Assembly (NCBI RefSeq): GCF_965363235.1
Contig: NC_134846.1
Coordinates: 3,601,001-3,665,000, forward strand
DNA: 64,000 nt
Direction: 5' to 3'
Source: Mytilus galloprovincialis
Taxonomy: Eukaryota > Mollusca > Bivalvia > Mytilida > Mytilidae
Shown in pieces: positions 1 to 12,017 of the stretch; the first letter of the stretch is position 1; every line of letters begins with the position of its first letter. A program made the translations under genes and the position numbers. The notes beneath the pieces were generated by a model. The model was not told where the DNA came from. It saw only the letters and a program-made list of their open reading frames with translations, and did no database searches.

Positions 1-95
1 TACATGTATTATGGTAAACTTCTGTGTTATTTTGGTCTGTTCAGGAGGGTATCTCATTGGCAATCATACAACAATCTTATATAAAAAAATTATAC

Positions 96-190
96 ATCCC
101 GGCAAGGTAAATAAAAAACAAAAAAATTGCAAAATCAAATTTACAGATCTAACATTGTTGGGTTGATGTTTAGACGAGTTGTATATATGT
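96..190 (+). repeat. 5'-truncated tRNA-derived SINE, 3' half
   Basis: This is the 3' part of the SINE family found complete near 29-30 kb. It starts in the equivalent of the post-B-box 'CCCGGCRAGG' segment, then has a degenerate form of the 'GCGAAAGCAAATTTACAG' stretch and the fixed tail 'AACATTGTTGGGTTGATG' ... 'GACGAGTTGTATATA', and runs into an AT-rich simple tail. The tRNA-like head is missing, as expected of a 5'-truncated retroposed copy. Confidence 0.7.
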
Positions 191-309
191 TTATATAAAA
201 TATAATAGATAAATCATATATAATATAAAGTATATGTATATTATTGAAACCAATTATATTCTGTAAACTAATTTTCATACTTATAAATAAATATATTCTA
301 CATTTTCAG

Positions 310-3300
310 AATTGAATGACGATGATGTTCAATGCAGCTGTTTAGGTGTCACAGAAAATTATGAAAATGGTGAAATTAATGAAAACACAGAAAAGGATCC
401 AATATATTTAAATCAGACTACAGGTTTGTATATATACATAAAGATTGACCCTACAATTGAATGCTCCTATAAAGTAATATTACATGTATTTAATTTTCAG
501 CAATCTATCTACATGTAAATTGGCATATCCTGTCAATACTCTACTAGCTAGGAGCAAAGTGAATATAGGATCTGTATTATAATCAGATTCATATATTTGT
601 ACACACAATTTTACATTATTTCTTATCATGATAGCATATAACCTATTTAATTTCAATGGAGATTGCTACTCTGACTTTTCAAACCCATTTTCAACAATTA
701 GAAGATAAATTTAATTCAAAGGTTATCAAAAATATATCAAGATCAACAGCCTACCTTATATATATTATTCACATAATCTATATATAGATATTAAAGCCAT
801 AAAGGAAATGTGGTATAATTGCAAATGAGACAACTATCCACCAGAGTTTATATAAGGCCAATTAAAACTAATTGATAGATTTTCATCCCCGCCCGCCCCT
901 ATGAAATCGTCCCACCCCGATTTTTTTTATTTAATAAAATTTACAATTCCGGATGTGTTCATTTCTGTTACTAATAACCGTTAAAATTTCGTTTCATTCA
1001 AAGCTTCCATTTTCAAATTTCGGTTTTTTTCCTTGAGTAAATCTAACCAAAATAATTAAGTTGACATATTCTGCTGCTCTATGATGACAACATCATCTTC
1101 CGAGAGTAAAGATTGATTAAGAGAATGACGTGAAATATTCATGTTACGAGAAACTCTCTTTCCAAGACAGCAAATCGCGGTATGTCACAAATTTCTGTGA
1201 ATAGAAAACTGCGGATTTTTTATGCAATGACTGTTTCAGGAAATTTAAACCGTGAATTATATCAAAAGCGCAAGATTCGTGGAAACTATTGATACATAAA
1301 ACATGACTGTATGAAAGACATTGAAACGCCACCACGAATTTGTTAGACATATCCAGAAATCAACGCCACTTTGCTTATAATTTGAATATTATAGTTAAAG
1401 AAATCGGACACGGGTCATGGAAACTATATCAAAATGATAGGGAATTTTGAAAAAAATGTCTGTTTTCATTCTTAATGTAAGTGATAGACAGTTTCCCGGG
1501 GAAGAAAATAAATATACAAAACAATATACACAGCGCATTTAAACGAAACATAATGACTGTTGTTGCAAAAATTAAGGGTCCTGAGCTATTTTAAAAACGA
1601 AGGGAGAGGTTTTTAACATTGCAATGTAAAATACAGGCTGAAATGTCTGAAACGTCAAACTTGCAAACTTCGTGTGGAAAATTGGCTTATAAGGTCATTA
1701 GAAAAACAGGTTGCCGGGTGAAATTTGAAACTTGAATGTCCAAAGAATAAGCAAGTCCAAACCTTGTATGTATAGTTGTTGAACTCTAGGTTCCCACGTA
1801 AAGTTAAAATGCCCCTATTTCAAGAAGAATAAACCGACGAAAACATGGAAAATTCACTAAATTGTTTATTCACGTTCATTGTTTTGATTTTGACCGCCTG
1901 ACAACTTTTCGGAAATATCAAAGTGATTGTAAATAAGGACTCTGTGATGGGCAACTTATAATATCTGTGTTTTAAAGATTTTATTGGTATTTTATTGATA
2001 TCAAGCCAGTCTATCCTGGTTCACGGTACTACGTTCCAGGTATTAGATATTAGCCATACTCTCTCTTATATTGGTATATGTGTAACATACTAAATATTGC
2101 GATCGAGAACCAGTCTAAAGCCAGTCCAGTTCAAGCTATTATCACGTGGTACAATTCTCATTTACATATTATGAATATTAATTAGCAAAAGCACTATTAA
2201 TTTCTGGCTATGACTTATGACAAAAAGTCAACTAACATACGCATTTTATTTTTATGTTGACAAACAGCAAACGTCCAAAATTCAGGCACAAAAGAGTCAT
2301 TAAACAACAACTTTTTTTTCTTGCAAAAATTATGTAAGATTCCTCATACTTGTGTATACATGATATAAGCTTATCATTACACATGCATATATGAAAAACT
2401 TGTCACAAAAGGGTATCATATGAAATAACATTTAAAAAATAAAATCCTCCCACCCGCCTCATTTTTTTTAAAAATTTGGATGAAAATCTACTAATTAATT
2501 TTAGTTGGCAATTGCACACGTGTAGGTTTCCCATACTGCCTTTTACAGTGAGAAAATAAAACATAGTTATGGTAGCAGGTACTGTCAGCTTTATCTAAAC
2601 ATAAAATTGAGAATGGAAATGGGGAATGTGTCAAAGAGACAACAACCCGACCATAGAAAAGACAACAGTAGAAAAACATGCACTTATGTAACTAAATATG
2701 TAACACTTCAAACTGAAACACTTACTGGCTTATTCAAAACAATACTATTTACACACAAAAAAAAAATAAACTGGTATTACAGATATGAACCACTAACAAC
2801 CACTAAATAACAGGATCCTGAATGAATAACAAATAATATTTATATTAACTTCATTTACAGGTTGTGATGATATTGACAGACCAGATCTACTGACCAGTAA
2901 TCAAAGTGGTGACTTATCTTACACAGAATTTGGAATGGAAAGAATGGGAAAATCTGTGATGGAAGGAGTTGAACAGCACATGGAACAGGAAGGTATGTAT
3001 TGGATTATAGTAGAAGTATAAATCCTATACAGGATGCTTATTATCACAAATTTTAAATCAAGTACAAATCTAGGTATAGTCACTTTTACCTTTCTTGAGT
3101 TATCCAGTCTGCACGGTTAGCCACTAGTCCGATGCCCCAGACTAGTTAAATTTCATTTGGACTTGTAAGATTTTGCAAAACTTAGTTTGGCCCAATAAGA
3201 CAATTGTCAGAATATTTGAAAAAGTTTTTGGTGCAGACTGGTTATCACCCTTTATAACATTAAATCATATATGCAAGTGTCTGGTATCATCTCTGGTGTC

Positions 3301-6300
3301 TTATTAGACCAGTCAATCTAGCATAAATTTGACCCTAACCTTAAACATGTTAAAGTATTTGCAACAGAAGATTTTAAAGTTTTAATCTTTAGCATTATAC
3401 CCCAAATATACACAGAACAAAATACCATACAATTATACTTGAGAAAGACTAAAAACATCACCATTTAAAATTCCTATGGAAATTTGTATTGAAAAGGTAG
3501 ATAACTCTGCAAAAAAGGCAAACATTTCGATAAAAATTGATACAAAATTATAACTTATATATATTATTCACATAATCTATATATAGATATTAAAGCCATA
3601 AAGGAAATGTGGTATGATTGCAAATGAGACAACTATCCACCAGAGTTTATATAAAGCTGTAAAGTAATTGCACACGTGTAGGTTTCCCATACTACCTTTT
3701 ACAGTGAGAAAATAAAACATAGTTATGGTAGCAGGTACTGTCAGCGTTATCTAAACATAAAATTGAGAATGGAAATGGGGAATGTGTCAAAGAGACAACA
3801 ACCCGACCATAGAAAAGACAACAGTAGAAAAACATGCACTTATGTAACTAAATATGTAACACTTCAAACTGAAACACTTACTGGCTTATTCAAAACAATA
3901 CTATTTACACACAAAAAAAAAATAAACTGGTATTACAGATATGAACCACTAACAACCACTAAATAACAGGATCCTGAATGAATAACAAATAATATTTATA
4001 TTAACTTCATTTACAGGTTGTGATGATATTGGCAGACCAGATCTACTGACCAGTAATCAAAGTGGTGACTTATCTTACACAGAATTTGGAATGGAAAGAA
4101 GGGGAAAATCTGTGATGGAAGGAGTTGAACAGCACATGGAACAGGAAGGTATGTATTGGATTATAGTAGAAGTATAAATCCTATACAGGATGCTTATTAT
4201 CACAAATTTTAAATCAAGTACAAATCTAGGTTTAGTCACTTTTACCTTTCTTGAGTTATCCAGTCTGCACGGTTAGCCACTAGTCCGATGCCCCAGACTA
4301 GTTAAATTTCATTTGGACTTGTAAGATTTTGCAAAACTTAGTTTGGCCCAATAAGACAATTGTCAGAATATTTGAAAAAGTTTTTGGTGCAGACTGGTTA
4401 TTACCCTTTATAACATTAAATCATATATGCTAGTGTCTGGTATCATCTCTGGTGTCTTATTAGACCAGTCAATCTAGCATAAATTTGACCCTAACCTTAA
4501 ACATGTTAAAGTATTTGCAACAGAAGATTTTAAAGTTTTAATCTTTAGCATTATATCCCAAATATACACAGAACAAAATACCATACAATTATACTTGAGA
4601 AAGACTAAAAACATCACCATTTAAAATTCCTATGGAAATTTGTATTGAAAAGGTAGATAACTCTGCAAAAAAGGCAAACATATCAATAAAAATTGATACA
4701 AAATTATAACTTGACCGCTTCTTTTCAACAGAATATATTGATTCTTGATCAGCATAACTGGAATGTCTTCGTCAGATTTGGTGGTCAGAAAGAAATTCAT
4801 GGGATATATAATTATAAGTACATAATGTATGTACAAACGGTTACTTACTCGTATAACTGATGTTCATTGTTCAGCTGTTGAATTTTAAAATAGATTTATG
4901 ATACATAAAAGTTAATCATATCATGAAAAAAATATTATGGTCTGACGTTGTCTTTTTTATTCTTAAAGGTTCTGATTCAGAAGACGGTATTGCAGTAGAT
5001 GATGACAGTATGGAACACGAAAAAACATGCGTCGTGCTTAGTGAACAAGGTGCTACCAGTATTAATGAAGAAAATGAGGTCCTGTCAGATGTTTCAGATG
5101 TGTCATTGGGAACAATTTCAGGAGACTCTGACTGTTTAACATCAGACACCGATGAATCTGAGTACTCTGACACAAATTCATCGGATATAACAGATTCAGC
5201 ATCTGAATGTGAATCAGAATGTTCAAATGACTCTCATTTTGAAAGTGTTTCTCAACTGACCAATGAATTTGGTGCATTAAAATTATTAGCATCTTTTCAC
5301 AGACACAATTTGACTGCTATTGCCTGTAAAGATATTACAGATACTTTAAAATCTATTTTCCAAGGTGCTGAACATTCCCACATTTTGAACTATGAGTATC
5401 TGATGTCTTTTGTGGAGAAATACCCGATTAAAGAAGTTCACTACTGTGAATCTTGCTTCGAAGTATTCCCTGATAACATAGAACTTGTTAGATGCAGTAC
5501 CGAGAATTGCACAGGATGTCGTTTTAATCGGGATGGTCAACCAAGAAAATGTTTTATTTTTGCTGATATAAAGAACCAACTGAAAGATCTGTTGCAGTCC
5601 CCAGGTAATATCTTAAACATGTATACACCCCTCCACATACACGACATTGTGTTCAATCAGGTGTTCATTGTGTCATCCTGGCACAATATTGTCATCTTGG
5701 TCCCTGTCATAAATTTTGGAAATTGGTACCGATATATGCCCCGTTTTTATACCCCCTCACCCTCCACACTTAGGTAGTTGTGAGGTTTTATGTGTGATTG
5801 CATCAAATGTGTCTGTTGATTGTCCCTTGTCCATCTGTCTGTCCATTCCCTGTGGTTTCAAGATGATAACTTAGAACGGATTAAAGATTATTATTTTTGA
5901 AACTTTGCACAATTTTGAAGTACTATAAAATACAGTTCAAGTAAGATTTTTGAGTTACAAGTGCTGTTTTTAACATTTTGCTGTCCACATTTTTTCACCA
6001 ATACTTAATGTTCCATTAATGTCCTATTTTTAGAAAAGTCTCTCTCTCTCTCAGCCAGTGGAGCTGTTAATAAGTTTTGCTTACCATGTCAAAGTATCCG
6101 GTCTATGAGTGTCACAGTCACAATGAATCATCATATTCATTCACACTTTGCTTCAGTGGGGCTGGGTTGTTGGGGGGAAAGGAATTAAGTCAAAGCCACA
6201 GCCAGCAATCAGAACCCAAAGCAAAACAACTAATAATTGAAGTTTTTGCCAGTTCTGAGTCACTTAGAAACAAAAATAGATGATGAAATAGATTATAATC

Positions 6301-9050
6301 GCCTGTGCAGCGTTGGCAAGTTCAAGTTCCTTTCTCATGTAAATTTAAACCTGCGTGGCTGTAAGGCGTTATTTACCAGACATGGAGTACAAAAAAATGC
6401 CCTGGTATGATTATTTAATAGAGGAATCATATGACTAAAGAATAAGATAGAACCCCTTTTCTACTGAGTGTCGCCTCATTTTGTCTGTTGACATCTTTTC
6501 TGATCTAGATTTCTGTTGTCATTTAATATTAACCCCTATTTCCCAGTTTGATCCCTTGTCAGATGTTGCTTGAGCCCAATTGACCCCATGTGACAAATTT
6601 CTAGTTTGAACACTGTGACAATGTTCTTCATGTCTTTCTATACGACCACAAAAACTTTGTGGTCATATTTTGGCAAAAATATGGTAATTGAATTGTTCCT
6701 GTAACGTTGATACATTGTTTCAGTCAAATATCTGTTGATATCTGCAAAAAATTTAAATTGTTCAGTGCAGAAATTGAAAATCCATTGTCAGTGCATTTGA
6801 AAACCATTGTCTATGAATTGACACCATTGCCACTGCATTTGTTAGACCAGCATTGAAAATGTACAAATCTGGAAAAGGCAAACACCCCCCCCCCCCCCAA
6901 AAAAAAATTAAAAAATTATATGTATATAAGCACAATGTTTATGCAAACACGAATGACACCAATCCTTGATCAACCCAGAAGAGCATGCAGTTCCTGTCAG
7001 TTACTTATTTTACACATCTGTCATATGGGTTGTAGTTAATTTGTGAAAAATCAGAGAAGGGGAAAACAAAAAAAACTGTACAAACATCATTATAATCCTA
7101 AATCGGCAATCACATGTACCAATAAATTATCATAGAAAGCCCAAAATTGAAAATGCAGGAGTCTGTTTGTCAACAGTTTTTCTGCCGGATAGAAATTCTT
7201 TCTTGTTATTATTAATAAGAAAAAAATAATCTTTTTTAGGTGTCATGAAAGAAATCCAAAAGCAGAAGTTGATGTTAGACGTGAGGAAGGAACTCGATGA
7301 TGGAACAATCACAGATATATCAGATGGTTTGATTTATCGTGAAATATTAAATGATTTCCAGGATGAGGATGCTTTTTTACTTACAGCATTATTGAACACT
7401 GATGGAGTAAATCTTTATTCTTCCTCAAAAGTTGAACTTTGGCCCATTTTTTTGGCCATTAATGAACTAAGCCCTAAGGCAAGATTTTCTCGAGATAACC
7501 TTCTTCTTGTTGGCATTTGGCAAGGCAAAGGAAAGCCACCGTTCAAGTCATATTTTAAAAGCTTAAGTGATCAATTAAACATCCTCTATAATGATGGCAT
7601 AAACATTTCAAAAGATGGTGACAATATAACTGTAAAACTTAGAGTTGTGGGTGGTGTGTTTGATTTGCCAGCAAAAGCTGCCATTCTGAAAATGATGTAT
7701 TTCAATGGGCAATATGCTTGCATAACTTGTGAGGAGCCTGGTCGTGTTGTTAAGCAAGGGAAAGGAACATCAAGATGTTTTCCCTATAGAAATGGTCAGT
7801 ACCAGATGAGGTCTAATGAAAGTGTCCTTGAATGTATGGAGCAAGGAACTTTGAAAAAGCCAGTGAAGGGGTTTAAAGGCTTCTCCGGACTAATTGCTAT
7901 AGAAGCATTTGATCTTGTTGAAGGTATATTACCAGATTATATGCATGGTGTTCTACTTGGAGTAACAAAAATGTTGTTATCAAAATGGTTTTCCCCAACA
8001 CAGAGCAAAAAAGATTATTTCATTGGAAAGGATTTAAAGACTATATCCAGTCGTTTACAACATATTCAGCCACCTTCGTGTATTGAACGCCTACCAAGGG
8101 ATTTAGAGAAACACTACCAATCTCTGAAAGCAACTGAGTTACAGGCATGGTTATTGTTTTATTGTATACCCTGTTTGATGGGAATATTGCCAGACAAATA
8201 TTTGAACCATTTTAGCTGCTTATCAGAAGCCATTTATATTCTTCTAGGTGATAGTATTACTGCCGAAAAATTAGAAAGGGCAGGAAATCTGTTGGAGATC
8301 TTCTATGCATCATTTAATGACCTTTATGGGTTAGGCAGTTGTGGCCTGAATGTTCACAACACATGTGCTCATTTAATCCATTATGTAAAAATGTGGGGTC
8401 CACTCTGGGCCTGGAGTTGTTTTGGGTTTGAAGATAACAATGCAATGTTGTTGCAAGCTGTACATGGAACTGGCATAGTCACTAAGCAAATAATGTTGTG
8501 TAAACAGGTTGAATCTACTCTTCGTAGAAAAACTGTGAAGGTGAATTTAGACTCAAGATCTTGGAAAATAACATACAAAGCACATAATTGTGATGTTTGT
8601 GGGAAAATGGTACCATATGATATGGCAATTGTAAATCCAAATGTTCTTGAAAATTTGGAAATAGTTAATGAAAATGATGTTAAAATAATAGAAAGAATAA
8701 GTCTAAATGGAAAACAGTTCTGCTCGTCATTGTACAAACGAATGAAAAAACGAATTTGTAGCTATGTTTTGTATGATGAACAAAATATTGGCTATTTGAA
8801 ATACTTTGTATTGGTAGTCTCGTCAAATTTTGTATATGCCATTATTGAAAAGTTTGAAGCTGTGAATGGATCTTTGATTGCAGAACTCACAGGCGGAAAG
8901 CACATTTTACCTGTGAAAAAAACTGGTGTCAATGAAGTTAAAGCAATCAGTAGCTTAGTGGATACACTCGTGTATGTAAATACATGTCCTGAAGTCCAAG
9001 AATGTGTTGTTTTAATGCCTAGTAGACATGGACATTCTATATTCAAGTAG
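310..9050 (+). CDS. EnSpm/CACTA-type transposase gene (Transposase_21-like), five exons visible
   Basis: Gene model from splice signals and reading phase: exons 310-423, 2861-2992, 4017-4148, 4969-5604 and 7240-9050. Each internal border has AG before and GT after the exon. Every junction is phase 1 (one base carried over, always rebuilding a GGT glycine codon), so the frame runs open through all five exons to a TAG stop. The first visible exon begins with a partial codon, so at least one 5' exon lies before the window. The N-terminal part is acidic and Ser/Asp-rich with no domain I recognise, followed by a cysteine cluster and then the transposase domain. Known for the family: such proteins cut and join DNA of CACTA-like transposons, and some copies persist as host genes. 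I could not place CACTA termini, so whether this is an intact mobile copy or a host-kept gene is open. No break was seen in the visible frame. Confidence 0.82.
755..857. repeat. Dispersed mussel repeat, copy a (with 'GCAAATGAGACAACTATCC')
   Basis: About 100 bp, almost identical to 3554-3655, and related to the longer repeats at 18537-18760 and 55668-56050 through 'GGTATRATTGCMAATGAGAC'. It forms the left part of the tandem duplication that also copied exon 2 of the transposase gene. It lies in intron 1. Confidence 0.75.
858..2508. mobile_element. Non-autonomous TIR element in transposase intron 1
   Basis: Imperfect terminal inverted repeats of about 31 bp: the left end (858-888) begins 'CCAATTAAAACTAATTGATA' and the right end (2478-2508), read on the minus strand, begins 'CCAACTAAAATTAATTAGTA'; both then read 'GATTTTCATCC'. 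A C-rich patch follows on each side. The interior (1.6 kb) shows no coding frame that I trust. The same position in the second copy of the surrounding tandem duplication (about 3656-3665) has only 10-11 unrelated bases, so this block was either inserted after the duplication or lost from copy two with a short remnant. The superfamily is unclear and I see no clean target-site duplication. Confidence 0.7.
2509..3556 (+). repeat. Tandem duplication, copy 1 (contains exon 2)
   Basis: A 1047-bp stretch repeated at a constant offset of 1156 bp (2510-3556 against 3666-4712) with no length change. By eye I count about ten substitutions. It carries the 132-nt exon 2861-2992 with both splice sites. Together with 755-857 it forms one unit; only the 858-2508 element interrupts it. 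Bases 2604-2680 also hold an antisense piece of the dispersed repeat that occurs at 53880-54455 ('GAATGGAAATGGGGAATGTG'). Confidence 0.9.
3554..4712 (+). repeat. Tandem duplication, copy 2 (contains duplicated exon)
   Basis: Second copy of the unit. It begins with the 100-bp dispersed repeat (3554-3655), directly abutting copy 1 at a short 'CTTATAT'-like overlap, and ends at 4712 where both copies share 'TATAACTT'. The exon 4017-4148 keeps splice sites and frame. It differs from exon 2 by two amino-acid changes (Asp to Gly in 'DDIDRP', Met to Arg in 'MERMGK'). Because the exon is phase 1 on both sides, tandem inclusion keeps the frame. Confidence 0.9.
4969..5604 (+). CDS. Transposase gene exon 4: acidic region plus cysteine cluster
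   Basis: The exon follows 'TTATTCTTAAAG' and ends at 'CCCCAG|GTAATA'. An ATG at 4923 would lie in the preceding intron, so it is not taken as a start. The first 85 or so codons are strongly acidic (many Asp, Glu and Ser, e.g. 'DSEDGIAVDDDS'). A roughly 60-residue hydrophobic/basic stretch follows, then a zinc-ligand-like cluster: 'HYCESCFEVFP', 'RCSTENCTGC' and 'PRKCFIFADIKNQLKDLL'. The pattern C-x2-C ... C-x4-C-x2-C followed by a segment ending in QLKxLL is what I know from animal Transposase_21-type proteins just ahead of the catalytic domain. The exon joins in frame to the exon at 7240. Confidence 0.8.
5605..7239 (+). other. Intron 4 of the transposase gene
   Basis: There is no exon-like segment with convincing splice sites. 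It holds a short TC run near 6040, a small hairpin at about 6640-6668 ('ATACGACCACAAAAACTTTG' then 'TGGTCATAT') that resembles the terminal repeat of the element at 14277-16416, and a C run followed by an A run at 6886-6907. Confidence 0.55.
7240..9050 (+). CDS. Transposase gene exon 5: DDE catalytic domain
   Basis: The exon follows 'ATCTTTTTTAG'; the frame enters through GT (7240-7241) completing a Gly codon. It encodes about 603 residues. Landmarks: 'LLNTDGVNLYSSSKVELWP' with the first likely catalytic Asp; 'GQYACITCEEPG', a CxxC knuckle; 'LPDYMHGVLLGV' with the second likely Asp; and 'GPLWAWSCFGFEDNN' with a likely catalytic Glu. A late cysteine pair, 'NCDVCGKM', lies in the C-terminal third. 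This order (DGV...SSK...WP, then D-x-MH, then W-x-FxFE) fits EnSpm/CACTA transposases of animals. The assignment of the three acidic residues is by analogy. The stop is TAG at 9048-9050. The exon has no interruption over 1.8 kb, which argues for recent activity or selection. Confidence 0.85.
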
Positions 9051-10197
9051 TTCACGTAGTTAGGGTAAACTGTGTAATTTTACATTTGTAATTCAGATTG
9101 TTTTGTTCAAAATTAATGTACTTTTGAAAATCATGTCAGTGTATCATTCTTAAATGCATCATTCCAACAACACAATTATAATTAATTGTTTTATTGTTAT
9201 TAAGTCCCCAGCTACGAAGTGTTGAAGACTTATTGTTTTTTGAATCTTTTCTTCTTTTCTTAAGTCCCTGACCACATAGTGTGCAAACATAAACAAATAA
9301 GTGTCAAAAGTGACTCTTTCCTAATTTGTTTATAAAGGTGTGTGCAGTTTACTGAAGAAAAACTATATTTCCATCATAAAAATTCCATTTCATAATGATC
9401 AAATCATGTTTCAAAATCAATGTTTTCTCCTAGCTGGAAATTGAATGATTTACTCTTAAAAGTTAAACATTAATAAGATGTACATTTCATTTTTCTTGTT
9501 TAAACTTAGTGCATTTAAATTGGGGGGGGGGGGGGGGGGGGGGGCAATCTAGGTTACAGGGGGGTTCCAACTATATGTTCCCAATCAAATGCAATGATAA
9601 TTAAAAAAAAAAAGGGGGGGGGTCCTAACCCCCGAACCACAAACCTGGATCTACAGGTAAATATGTACACTAAAGAATATTTTATTGTTAAAACATTGTT
9701 TCATACTTGATTTTTGTTGATTCATTTTTATGCCTTAACATTTGACATATTTTGGTATTCATTGAAGTTGAGATTTTGAAAGTAAATTACATTTTCTGAA
9801 GCATAAGTTAGGATTTTATGTGTATTGAAGAAATGCCAAAAGAATTGAGTTAGTTAGTATATTGTAGTTTGTATTGGATAATGTATATTAAAAAAAGCTT
9901 GTACATGTATATGAATAGGATGATACTGTATATTTTGTAATTCTGTTTTTTTTGGGGGGTGGAGAAATTGTATATCTGAGTATGTTGAGTTCATAACGGG
10001 AACTGTCCTCCCTAAGTGATTAAAATTAATTATGTGTATTTTTTTGTTATGCTTTAATAACAGTAAAGTATCTTAGGATTTACAGCTCTGTGTTTTTCAT
10101 TTTATATTCTCTACATAAGACCTGACTTTTAGTCCCAAAAGAAACATGGCTTTGCCATCTTGTATTATAGTTAAAAAAAAATCTTACATAATTCTTT
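9051..10197. other. 3' flank of the transposase gene
   Basis: No gene seen. It contains a G run of about 22 bases at 9523-9544 followed by a related A/G-run block near 9602-9620. The transposase 3' UTR should lie here, but I could not fix a poly(A) signal, and no CACTA-type terminal repeat was recognised. Confidence 0.5.
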
Positions 10198-10527
10198 TTA
10201 TAGCTTCATAAATAAAGGATTCATAAAAGTTCATAAAATATTCATTAATATTTTTCATGAATTAATTTATGAACCATATGAATTGACTAATTCATAAAAA
10301 ATCATAAAATGTTCATGAACATTTGTTATGAATTATTTTATGAATTTCATGAACTATCTACCAGTTCACAATAGTTCAGAAACTGTTCATGAACTGTATT
10401 TTATGAACTATTCATGAACTTAATTCATGAACTAACCTTATGAACTTAATCATGAATATTCATGCACTGTTCTAGAACATTCATGAACTGTCCATGATGG
10501 TTCATAAGTTCATGAATTTCATCTCGC
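10198..10527. repeat. Array of TTCATGAA-type short palindromes
   Basis: About 330 bp made almost entirely of variants of 'TTCATGAA', 'TTCATAA' and 'ATGAACT', spaced near 12 bp, e.g. 'GTTCATGAACATTTGTTATG' and 'AACTATTCATGAACTTAATT'. Because the core is its own reverse complement, both strands read alike. The array stops sharply at 'CATGAATTTCATCTCGCAGG'. There is no coding frame. Confidence 0.8.
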
Positions 10528-10662
10528 AGGGGATATAAGCTAAGTATTGAAAATAGCCTGGTTTTCAACATAACTTATATAGGCAGTTTTAAATGTTACT
10601 TGTTTAAATAATGCCCCTGACTTATGATTTTTTGTTTGTTTGTCAAAAGTTTTATTTTCTAT

Positions 10663-12017
10663 TTAGCTCACCTGACCTAAGAGGCCATGTGAGCTTTTGC
10701 CATCCCTTGGCATTAATTGTTGAATCATCCATTAATGTCTGGTGTACACTTTTTCATAGATCTTCTCTTCTGAAACTACTGTAATTAATAAATTTTAACC
10801 AAACTTTGGCTAAATGATCCTTAGGGTATCTAGTATATATTTTGTAATTTTTAGCTCAGTGAGGCCCGAAGGGCCCGATGTGAGCTTACGCCATCACTTG
10901 GCGTCCTATGTCGTCTGTCGTCGTAAACTATTTAAAAAATCTTCTCCTCTGAAACTACTGGGCCAAATACATGTACCTTCAAACTTTAACTAAATGTTCC
11001 TAAGGGTATCTAGTTTATAAATTGTATCTGAAGTTTTGATCCATTGACAAACATGGACGCCATGGCTAAAAATAGAACATACTGGTCAAATGCAGTTTTG
11101 TTAATTGGCCCCTTAAGGAGTTATTGCCCTTTAAAGTCAATTTTACACAATTTGTTGATCAAGTTTGCTAATTATATATAACATTTAAAAGTCTTCTCTG
11201 AAATACAGATGAGCGATTCAGGCTCTTTAGAGTCTGTTGTTATCTTGTCCTTTAATTAAGAAACACTGCATTAAGTTTGGTAAAAAACAATAACTTTAAT
11301 ATTTAACGTAGCATTTCAAGATTAATCTGCCTTTAAAATTAAGACCAATCTTGAAAACCCTAGGCTATTTGAAGTTATTGCTCCTGCAATAGCAAGTTCC
11401 CACAATTTATACATGTTATATATATGTTCTTGTTAACAATGATTGTCATATTGAAATCAATTATAGATATCATAAAGATAAATTTAAAACAGCAAAATAG
11501 TAGTGTGGATCCTTATATGAGTTATTGCCCTTGAAAGACAAAATTTTAGCAGAATTTCAAGTTTCATGCAGGAAGTATGATAGATGTAGAGACATTTATT
11601 TATGTTCAGCTAAGTTGAAGATCTGCGAATAAGCTTACATCATGACCAAAATAGTTAATTGATCCTTTATAGGATTTTTTGTCCTTAAGAAATTATTTTA
11701 CCAAAAGTTATGTTTTTTTGCAGATAATAATAGAAAGAAGGAATTTTAATTTTTTTTTAAGTGATAAATATGTTCAGCAAAGTAAGATCTGGGAATAGGA
11801 CTTGTATTATTTAAATTGCCAATTGATCCTTCAAAGCTGTTATTGCCCTTGAAAGAATATATTACCAAATATTTTTTTCTTCGTTTTTTTTATTTTTTAT
11901 TGATTTTTTTATGGAAGTATTATATTTCATTTTTCTTCCAACGGTCGAATATAGAAAAGCAGAAATTTAAGTAACTCACACCAATTATAGGGGCCATTGG
12001 CGATTGGGCCCCTGCTA
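10663..12017. repeat. Bivalve dispersed repeat beginning 'TAGCTCA...GTGAGCTT' (two partial copies)
   Basis: Two starts of one family: 10663-10852 ('TTTAGCTCACCTGACC' ... 'CATGTGAGCTTTTGCCATC') and 10853-12017 ('TTAGCTCAGTGAGGCCCG' ... 'ATGTGAGCTTACGCCATC'). Each start can fold as a hairpin around GGCC. Both then read 'TCTTCTCYTCTGAAACTACT' and 'AAGGGTATCTAGT' or close variants. The longer copy includes 'GACGCCATGGCTAAAAATAG'. I know this family as very common in bivalve DNA; its mobilising machinery is not evident here. No coding sequence. Confidence 0.65.

Noticed and set aside
2607-3966. Two identical 67-codon frames at 2607-2810 and 3763-3966
   Set aside because: They are in the two copies of the tandem duplication and begin inside a dispersed repeat; the real exon lies downstream of each and in a different context.
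7130-7312. Minus-strand frame across the start of transposase exon 5
   Set aside because: Spans the acceptor site of the plus-strand exon; no recognisable content.
8381-9055. Minus-strand frames of 118 and 87 codons
   Set aside because: They lie opposite the transposase catalytic exon and have no independent support.
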